From Candidatus Omnitrophota bacterium (lineage in GTDB: Bacteria; Omnitrophota; Gorgyraeia; Duberdicusellales; 4484-171), in NCBI GenBank assembly GCA_021735105.1, contig JAIPHS010000031.1, forward strand, positions 1 through 9,143: DNA of 9,143 nucleotides, read 5' to 3'. The translations under genes and the position numbers were made by a program. Below, in pieces: positions 1 through 4,853 of the stretch. A model generated the notes under the pieces. It was not told the origin of the DNA, did no database searches, and saw only the letters and a program-made list of their open reading frames with translations. How positions within the stretch are numbered: the first letter of the stretch is position 1; each line of letters starts with the position of its first letter.

Positions 1-91
1 TGCGATTATTTACACATATGGTTATAAAATATGCACCCCGTTGGGCATAATCATAACCCATTAATCGAATTGATTTACGCTGACCCGGCAT
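1..91 (-). CDS. REP-associated tyrosine transposase (RAYT), N-terminal fragment cut by window edge
   Basis: The minus strand from the ATG at 91-89 reads 30 codons without a stop to the left edge. The peptide runs MPGQRKSIRLMGYDY, then AQRGAYFITICVNNR. The pattern R-K-S-I-R-L-x-G-Y-D-Y followed by G-x-Y-F-I-T-I-C-x-x-N-R is the characteristic start of the Y1 transposase-like RAYT family (IS200/IS605-related HUH enzymes). The catalytic HUH motif and tyrosine lie later in this family and fall outside the window. A strong ribosome binding site, AAAGGGG at 103-97, lies five bases before the ATG and supports this start. These enzymes are single-strand DNA nucleases linked to dispersed REP palindromes, and a REP-like palindrome occurs at 240-256. 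The gene follows the glycan operon on the same strand after a 140-base gap. The family call is firm; whether the full gene is intact cannot be seen. Confidence 0.85.
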   Translation of the reverse strand, partial: MPGQRKSIRLMGYDYAQRGAYFITICVNNR

Positions 92-127
92 TGTTTCCCC
101 TTTACTTATAGACGAAACAAATGCCGG
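85..127 (-). promoter_or_regulatory. Inverted repeat enclosing RBS and start codon of the RAYT gene
   Basis: On the minus strand CCGGCATTTGTTTC (127-114) is complementary to GAAACAATGCCGG (97-85), giving 13 base pairs with one bulged T and a loop of 16 bases. The initiator ATG (91-89) lies inside the 3' arm, and most of the AAAGGGG ribosome binding site lies in the loop. In RNA this would form a 5' hairpin that masks the start codon. IS200 transposase mRNA is known to be held silent by a 5' stem-loop, so translational repression is a reasonable inference. The repeat could instead be a DNA hairpin recognised by the transposase. Confidence 0.6.
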
Positions 128-144
128 AATTCTTTCAAAGAATT
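128..144. repeat. Small AT-rich palindrome upstream of the RAYT gene
   Basis: AATTCTT (128-134) and AAGAATT (138-144) form a perfect 7-bp inverted repeat around TCA. It directly abuts the hairpin over the RAYT start. Neither strand has a T-run after it, so it is not a convincing terminator. It might be an operator or part of the mobile element's end, or chance in AT-rich DNA. The remainder of the gap (145-231) holds no coding signal or clear promoter that I can see. Confidence 0.3.
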
Positions 145-231
145 TAAAGAATAAAATTAAATAGGTATGATGGAATGGGGAATTTATTTTAGCAGAAATA
201 AGCAGTTTATAAGTAGTTGGTAGATAAACAG

Positions 232-1380
232 TTATGAGCGAGGGAAACGTCCCCTCTTTTCGAACTGGAAATTTAGCTTACTTAACAACTCTTTTGCTGT
301 TGTAAATACTTGCTCAACACTAATATCTTTTAAGCATTTTCTATCCATATTACAATTTTGCAAAAACCACTTACAAGGAGAACAATCCATGCCTTTATGG
401 ATAACTATATTTTTATTGCCTAAGGGGCCGCTTTTAGTTGGCGTGGTCGGCCCATATATCCCTATAACCGGACAACCTGCAAATGTTGCTAGGTTCAAGC
501 CTCCACAGTCATTTCCAATTGTTAATAATGAACTTTTAAATAGACTTGCACTATAAATTGGATCTTTGCCAAACCTTGGTTCGTCAACTAAAGGGATTAT
601 TGGTTTGTTTTTCATAATTTCAGCTACTTCTTTTAAAATACCCTCTTCGCTGGAAGCACCCGCAAGGATTATTTTATAACCTAAGGAATAAAATTTATCG
701 GCTAAAAGAGCAAATTTTTCCTTGGGCCACATTTTATAAGGATGGCCGGCTGTAGGTAGTATAGATATAAACGGGCCAGAAAATTTATTTAGATATCCTT
801 GTGTAAAAGAAAGATAACTTTTTTCGATATTACCCGCCGGGCTTAGATCAATGTTCTCCAACCCAAGTACCTGTAATAGAAATAACATTTTCCCGGCAAT
901 ATGAAGTTTCTTTTTTGAATTAAGAATAAATTTCCAATGAGAAAAAAACGGACTTCTCGATAAAAAATAGTTTGGATTTAGTAACCACAGCCAAAAGCCG
1001 GGAGGGAACTTTGATTGGGTATCAATTAAAAGATCAAATTTATTAAAATGTTTTTTCCAAAAATTAAAATATTCTTTAAAAGTTGATTCATTGCCCGGCA
1101 TCCTATATTCAATATATTCATCAATATAGGGAATATTTTTAAAAATCGAATCACAAAATGGGCGTTGATATAAACCTAAATAGATTATCTTCGCATTCGG
1201 AAACATATAGCGAAGATTACGAAAAAAAGGTATAGCTTGTATTAAATCCCCTAAACCACCGCCAGATTTATGGACGGCGATTGTCTTAACTTTACCTCTT
1301 AATTTAAGGTATGGCTTATGCCCGCAAAGCCAAAACGATTTTCTTCTAGACTTAATAATTGGTTTATAAAATTCAATCAT
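232..1380 (-). CDS. Glycosyltransferase family 9 (heptosyltransferase-like), 382 residues
   Basis: A cytoplasmic GT-B fold glycosyltransferase of the WaaC/WaaF/WaaQ type, which transfers an ADP-heptose or similar sugar to the LPS core. The N-terminal Rossmann half starts near residue 31 and has the acceptor-side glycine loop GGGLGDLIQAIP (40-51). The donor half begins with ISILPTAGHPYKMWP (205-219) and contains NDCGGLNLA (290-298) and GIYGPTTP (307-314), the family's nucleotide-sugar motifs. Cys333, Cys336, Cys343 and Cys349 form a cluster after the catalytic domain. Thirty residues precede the first strand, longer than usual. The ATG has no ribosome binding site, but an in-frame stop lies 12 bases upstream and I see no alternative start, so 1380 stands. 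It is the last operon gene, 41 bases after another GT9. The final residues, about KRGRFPRS, are encoded by a REP-like palindrome and are probably not ancestral. The true sugar and acceptor cannot be read from sequence. Confidence 0.9.
   Translation of the reverse strand: MIEFYKPIIKSRRKSFWLCGHKPYLKLRGKVKTIAVHKSGGGLGDLIQAIPFFRNLRYMFPNAKIIYLGLYQRPFCDSIFKNIPYIDEYIEYRMPGNESTFKEYFNFWKKHFNKFDLLIDTQSKFPPGFWLWLLNPNYFLSRSPFFSHWKFILNSKKKLHIAGKMLFLLQVLGLENIDLSPAGNIEKSYLSFTQGYLNKFSGPFISILPTAGHPYKMWPKEKFALLADKFYSLGYKIILAGASSEEGILKEVAEIMKNKPIIPLVDEPRFGKDPIYSASLFKSSLLTIGNDCGGLNLATFAGCPVIGIYGPTTPTKSGPLGNKNIVIHKGMDCSPCKWFLQNCNMDRKCLKDISVEQVFTTAKELLSKLNFQFEKRGRFPRS
240..256 (-). repeat. REP-like palindrome
   Basis: The minus strand reads GAGGGGACGTTTCCCTC, which folds into a 7-bp stem (one G-T pair) with the 3-base loop CGT. 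GC-rich palindromes beginning GGGGACG are, to my knowledge, a common form of REP-like element in genomes carrying RAYT genes, and a RAYT start lies about 150 bases away. The palindrome is inside the last codons of the GT9 gene and encodes part of its tail, KRGRFPRS. Dispersed copies elsewhere in the genome would be needed to confirm a REP family. Confidence 0.55.
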
Positions 1381-1421
1381 TTTTTTATATTATTTTTAAT
1401 AAACTGCCACCTAAATAACTA

Positions 1422-2510
1422 TCAAAATAAATTTTTTATTTTCTCTAAAACTTCTTCTACTTCTATTTGCTCCAGGCACTGATGGTTGTGCTTGCATTCA
1501 GGAACACCGAACCGATTATAGCAGGGCCGACAAGGGAAATCTTTGCTTACCACCTGCTTTTGCTCGCTAGACGGATAAGGGCCATAGACATCTTCATCAA
1601 CTGGCCCACACAAGCATACTATTTTTCTATCTAAAGCTGAAGCCATATGCAAAATACCAGTATCATTACAAACTACAAGATTAGACTCTGCTAATACCGC
1701 AAAAAATTGACGTAAATTAGTTTGGCCGCAAATGTTTATTGCTTTATTATCTAATTTATTGCAAATATTGTCACAGACAAACTTATCAGAACTATCACCG
1801 ACAAGCATAATTTTTATCTTATCATCAGTCATTAACTCCTTGGCCAATTCAATAAATTTATTTTTTGGCCACTGAAGATAATAGGATCTATCCCCCCAGC
1901 TCTTTCCTCCCCCGGGAGCTAAAATAATTAAGTTTTGACTTTCTTCTAACCCTTGTTTTTTTAGAAAATCTTTGGCCCACTTTTTTTCATCATCACTAAC
2001 AAATAATTCAAGATCGCTGAAATTGGGTTTAAATCCTAAAAACCTAAGCAAGCTTAGATGGTATTCAACTACATGTTTACCGACAAATCCTCCTATGTCC
2101 ACTTTCTCAGTTAAAAATCTCCCCCTTTTTTTATAGTTGTAGCCAATTCTGGGTTTTACTCCTAAAAGTGCAACAAATAAACTGTAACGGTGTTCTAAAG
2201 AAAGATCAATAAACAAATCAAATTTGGAAAAAACAATTTTACCTAAAACTGCAAACGCCTTTTTGTAAGCTTTAATTCTAGACTCTTTCTTCAGCTCCTT
2301 AAAATCTCCCCGATTAAATCCAATCACCAAATCAACATTAAGATTATTTTTTAAAACAGGAGCACTTCTTTTAGCAGTTAAAACTGTTATCTGAGATTTA
2401 GGATAATAATGTTTTAAATTTTTGATTAAGGGAGTTGAAAATAATAAATCACCCACCCCAAAAGGATTGATAATTAAAATCTTTTTGAAAGATTTATTTC
2501 TTTTTACCAT
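1422..2510 (-). CDS. Glycosyltransferase family 9 (heptosyltransferase-like), 362 residues
   Basis: A second GT9 enzyme of LPS core-type assembly, expected in the cytoplasm at the inner membrane. The N-terminal strand and loop read ILIINPFGVGDLLFSTP (11-27), the classic GxGD start of the family. The C-terminal half begins LIILAPGGGKSWGDR (194-208) with a QWPKNKF segment just after. NDTGILHMA (282-290) is the donor-sugar motif and CGP (301-303) follows. Four cysteines (327, 330, 339, 345) near the C-terminus match the arrangement in its downstream neighbour, so the two may descend from an old duplication, although overall identity looks modest. Length is normal for the family. The ATG overlaps the end of the upstream WaaE-like gene by 17 bases and has only a weak purine-rich stretch before it, which suggests translational coupling. 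Specificity is not predictable. Confidence 0.92.
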   Translation of the reverse strand: MVKRNKSFKKILIINPFGVGDLLFSTPLIKNLKHYYPKSQITVLTAKRSAPVLKNNLNVDLVIGFNRGDFKELKKESRIKAYKKAFAVLGKIVFSKFDLFIDLSLEHRYSLFVALLGVKPRIGYNYKKRGRFLTEKVDIGGFVGKHVVEYHLSLLRFLGFKPNFSDLELFVSDDEKKWAKDFLKKQGLEESQNLIILAPGGGKSWGDRSYYLQWPKNKFIELAKELMTDDKIKIMLVGDSSDKFVCDNICNKLDNKAINICGQTNLRQFFAVLAESNLVVCNDTGILHMASALDRKIVCLCGPVDEDVYGPYPSSEQKQVVSKDFPCRPCYNRFGVPECKHNHQCLEQIEVEEVLEKIKNLF

Positions 2511-3285
2511 TCTTTTTGAATTCTCTATATTTAGCGTAACTTACTATTTGATACAGGGAAGCAAAATAGGCAATCATAAACCCGATAAAGCCATCGCGGT
2601 AACCTTTTTTACGAAAATAAGTACGCATAAAACGATCGAACACTCTCCATAAAGCATGAACTACATTCATCTTATATCTTGCTTTTTTTGGATTTTCAAA
2701 GGAATAGTTATACCATTTTTTTGCTTCTAAGGTTGTCTGGTTATTTAATTTATTCAAAAAATCACCCCAGTTGCGATAAGTATAATGGATAATATCCCCA
2801 GACAATCGCCCATTTTTACCTTCTCCTAATGCACGAGGATGAACTTCTACCTCTTCCCACTTAAATTTATCTTTTCGAATTAGCTTTATCTGAGGCGAAG
2901 GGTATTGTCCACCCCAGCGAATCCAATAATTCCCAATATGATTTTTGCGTGGTATCGAAAAAGATACACACTCAGGATTTGACTTTAAAATTTCAGAAAT
3001 TTCCTTTTTCAAATCAGCAGTTGCCCTTTCATCAGCATCAAGGCTTAAAACCCATTGGTTTTTCGTTTGTTGGTAAGCCCAATTACGATGAGCTCCTTCT
3101 ATCTCCATCTTTTTTACCAACACCTTTGCTCCTAGCTTTTGGGCAATATACTGAGTCTTATCAATTGATTCATCATCTACTATAACCACTTCATCGGCCC
3201 ATTCATTTACCGATTTTATACAATCTGAAATTCTTTCCTCTTCATTTTTGGTAATAATTACAACTGATATTGATGTTTTTTCCAT
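2494..3285 (-). CDS. WaaE/KdtX-like GT2 glycosyltransferase, 263 residues
   Basis: A GT-A fold family 2 glycosyltransferase resembling WaaE, which adds a glucose-type residue to the LPS inner core on the cytoplasmic face. SVVIITKNEEERI (7-19) is the N-terminal nucleotide-binding strand. VDDESIDKT (36-44) and LDADE (82-86) provide the acidic nucleotide- and metal-binding motifs. EEVEVHPR (144-151) and HYTYRNWGDFLNKLN (167-181) are typical of this subfamily. The C-terminal part (about 205-255) is basic and aromatic with a hydrophobic stretch GFIGFMIAYFASLYQIV (232-248), probably a membrane-associating helix. Length fits the roughly 250-residue norm. The start overlaps the preceding gene by 28 bases and has an AAGGA-type ribosome binding site seven bases upstream. 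It is followed by two GT9 genes, consistent with core assembly. The donor sugar is uncertain. Confidence 0.9.
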   Translation of the reverse strand: MEKTSISVVIITKNEEERISDCIKSVNEWADEVVIVDDESIDKTQYIAQKLGAKVLVKKMEIEGAHRNWAYQQTKNQWVLSLDADERATADLKKEISEILKSNPECVSFSIPRKNHIGNYWIRWGGQYPSPQIKLIRKDKFKWEEVEVHPRALGEGKNGRLSGDIIHYTYRNWGDFLNKLNNQTTLEAKKWYNYSFENPKKARYKMNVVHALWRVFDRFMRTYFRKKGYRDGFIGFMIAYFASLYQIVSYAKYREFKKNGKKK

Positions 3286-3998
3286 AGTTTTTTCCTTTTT
3301 TTACGAAATAGTCTTTTTAAAAAAATATTTATATTAATTTTAAACGGCTTTAATAAATGTTTTTTACCTTTAAAACAAAACCGCATAATTTTTATTTTAG
3401 AATCAAGTCCATATAGATAACCTAAAACAGCAGCAAAACTTTGTCCATACCGGATATAATTTTGCTTATCAAACAAAACAATATATTTATCATCAACCGG
3501 ATATTTATTATCTTTTAACAAAGCCAAAGTATCTAACAATCTATCTTCATTACCAATTGAAAAGTGGTCGTATCGGCTTTGATTTAAAAATTCGCTCTTA
3601 TCCCCTTTAAGATACTTATAAGCAGGTAAATCCTGAACTGATAAAGTTTTAGCTTTAGATACACCATACTTATCTTTCAAGAACTTAACATATCTAAGAT
3701 CTGACAACTTAATCTCTTCTATCTTAATATCTACTAAATTTGGTAAAAATTCCGCACAAGACCGCAAAAAAATCTGATCAAAATTATCTATTTTATAACC
3801 GCATAAAAAATCTATTTTATCTAAAGACTCTTTAACCATCGATGAAAATTCTAAAAATTCTTCGATAGTAAAATCAATCCGCATATTATCGATATGCAGA
3901 TGTATGGCTTCACCAATATTATCTTCTATGGTAAATCTTTTAAATTTTCCTTTTCGGCTGCCTGCGTTATCAAGCTCAATTACTGCCGGATTACTCAT
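3258..3998 (-). CDS. Unknown protein: small IHLH domain plus degenerate ParB/Srx-like region
   Basis: No function is assigned. Two parts can be seen. Residues about 18-65 (KFKRFTIEDN, IHLHIDNMRIDF, then a helix ending ESLDKIDFL) resemble the product of the 71-residue gene two positions upstream in the operon, with the shared order hydrophobic strand, IHL, R-hydrophobic strand, amphipathic helix, KI. Residues about 145-207 read like the C-terminal core of ParB/sulfiredoxin-type proteins: a strand YIVLF (172-176), then IRYGQSFAAVLGYLYG (182-197), then KIKIMRF. In that fold I would expect a D-G-x-H-R motif here, but the Asp, His and Arg positions appear as Tyr184, Ser187 and Phe188, so a nuclease or kinase activity of that type is unlikely to survive. 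The tail (about 225-243) is strongly basic. A perfect AAGGAG site (4010-4005) six bases before the ATG fixes the start. The gene abuts the nucleotidyltransferase-like gene with no gap, suggesting the two act together. The coding call is firm; the domain readings are inference. Confidence 0.8.
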   Translation of the reverse strand: MSNPAVIELDNAGSRKGKFKRFTIEDNIGEAIHLHIDNMRIDFTIEEFLEFSSMVKESLDKIDFLCGYKIDNFDQIFLRSCAEFLPNLVDIKIEEIKLSDLRYVKFLKDKYGVSKAKTLSVQDLPAYKYLKGDKSEFLNQSRYDHFSIGNEDRLLDTLALLKDNKYPVDDKYIVLFDKQNYIRYGQSFAAVLGYLYGLDSKIKIMRFCFKGKKHLLKPFKININIFLKRLFRKKRKKLWKKHQYQL

Positions 3999-4631
3999 TT
4001 AATACTCCTTAAAAGAAATATAATTTAAAAAAATGTTATCAGTATCATTATTTAAAATATATTCAATTAGTTTAGGAGAAAAATCAAAAAATATCAAAGA
4101 TAATTTTTTTTCTAAAAGGCTACTATCAACTTGGGCCAATAATTCTTGTATTTTTAATTTATAGTATTCATCTATTCTTCGCTTATCAAAAATACAATGA
4201 CATAATATATGAATTAATTCATCCTGAGCAGATGGTTTGTATTTCCAAAATTTATCACTAACAACAAGTTGGTCCCAAATATCTCTCTGTATTTCTTTAT
4301 CCACCGATACCCACTCACCTTTATTAGGACTTCTGTATGATAATGAATATATAATGTCAATATGTAAATCATTTTTTTTATTTAAAAAATGATCGTGAGG
4401 CTTAGCTCCATATAAATAAACATTTTGAGCTTCTGAATCTTGATAAAAATTATAGCGATTTTTTAAAAAAATATTTTTTATCTTTTTACGTTGAGCGCTT
4501 TTGCATAATAAATCAAGATCGTTATTATATGTCACCTTATCCGGAATTTGTTCTTGTTTTCGCAAAACTAGATAGTCTATATCATTAGCTTTAAAACTAT
4601 TGAATATTTCTTTTAGCAAAAACTCTTTCAT
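3999..4631 (-). CDS. Nucleotidyltransferase-like protein, 210 residues
   Basis: It resembles the minimal nucleotidyltransferase (polymerase-beta-like) proteins found in polysaccharide and peptide-tailoring loci. An N-terminal helix leads into DIDYLVLRKQEQIPD (17-31). The acidic pair in NNDLDLLC (36-43, Asp38 and Asp40) follows, and a third acidic strand is HIDIIYSL (90-97, Asp92). This spacing of two Asp and then a third matches metal-binding residues of the fold. The usual Gly-Ser before the first Asp is not obvious; LRK occupies the corresponding strand end. A helical C-terminal half has an H-I-L-C-H-C-I-F-D-K segment (141-150). The start overlaps the upstream stop as ATGA, so translation is probably coupled to the 71-residue gene. 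The family is a likely call; substrate and even activity are unknown. Nucleotidyl or phospho-sugar transfer onto a glycan or protein is the natural guess. Confidence 0.72.
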   Translation of the reverse strand: MKEFLLKEIFNSFKANDIDYLVLRKQEQIPDKVTYNNDLDLLCKSAQRKKIKNIFLKNRYNFYQDSEAQNVYLYGAKPHDHFLNKKNDLHIDIIYSLSYRSPNKGEWVSVDKEIQRDIWDQLVVSDKFWKYKPSAQDELIHILCHCIFDKRRIDEYYKLKIQELLAQVDSSLLEKKLSLIFFDFSPKLIEYILNNDTDNIFLNYISFKEY

Positions 4632-4843
4632 TTGATTCTCTTTAACATCTTTATTTTTTTTGCCGCTGCTAAAACTGACAAACCATACTTTAAATAATCT
4701 TTTCTGTCTAGCTCAACCCTAAATTTCTGAGACTGAAGATGTATCTGCTGGCTTGTCCCTTTTGAAAGCGGATGATTAAGCTCCACCTCAAATTCTTCAT
4801 TTAATATCTTTCCCTTTGATAAAATTTTTATTTTCTCACCCAT
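4628..4843 (-). CDS. Small unknown protein sharing a domain with the 246-residue neighbour
   Basis: A 71-residue soluble, very basic protein that I do not recognise. It looks like four short strands followed by one helix: IKILSKGKI, EFEVELNHP, SQQIHLQSQKFRVEL, then RKDYLKYGLSVLAAAKKIKMLK. The IHLQ..KFRVEL to helix to KI order is matched by IHLH..NMRIDF to helix to KI in the 246-residue protein encoded two genes downstream, so I infer a common domain, standing alone here and fused there. Coding is supported by a strong AGAGAGG site (4855-4849) five bases before the ATG, a ten-base gap to the kinase-fusion gene and a 4-base ATGA overlap with the nucleotidyltransferase-like gene. There is no signal peptide or membrane segment. 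It does not show the winged-helix pattern of PqqD-like recognition proteins. Confidence 0.75.
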   Translation of the reverse strand: MGEKIKILSKGKILNEEFEVELNHPLSKGTSQQIHLQSQKFRVELDRKDYLKYGLSVLAAAKKIKMLKRIK

Positions 4844-4853
4844 GATTACCTCT

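Noticed and set aside
31..111. Plus-strand frame of 26 codons beginning at 31
   Set aside because: It has no ribosome binding site and overlaps the RAYT start on the other strand, which matches a known family.
105..138. Possible promoter for the RAYT gene (TTGAAA at 138-133 and TATAAG at 110-105, minus strand)
   Set aside because: The spacing is 22 bases, too long for a standard promoter, and the region is AT-rich enough to give such matches by chance.
240..260. Plus-strand hairpin followed by TTTT, resembling an intrinsic terminator
   Set aside because: No plus-strand gene leads into it, the T-run is only four bases, and on the minus strand no T-run follows. A REP-like palindrome explains it better.
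1381..1421. The 41-base gap between the two GT9 genes as a promoter or small gene
   Set aside because: It is AT-rich, has no ribosome binding site or open frame of note, and no clear promoter pair.
2422..2652. Plus-strand open frame of 76 codons
   Set aside because: It lies opposite the junction of two well-supported minus-strand glycosyltransferase genes and its translation has no family resemblance.
2949..3185. Plus-strand open frame of 78 codons
   Set aside because: It is antisense to the conserved nucleotide-binding part of the WaaE-like gene and has no recognisable motif.
4628..4843. 71-residue protein as a PqqD-like RiPP recognition element
   Set aside because: PqqD proteins also travel with HPr-kinase-like and nucleotidyltransferase genes, but this protein looks like strands plus one helix rather than a winged helix.
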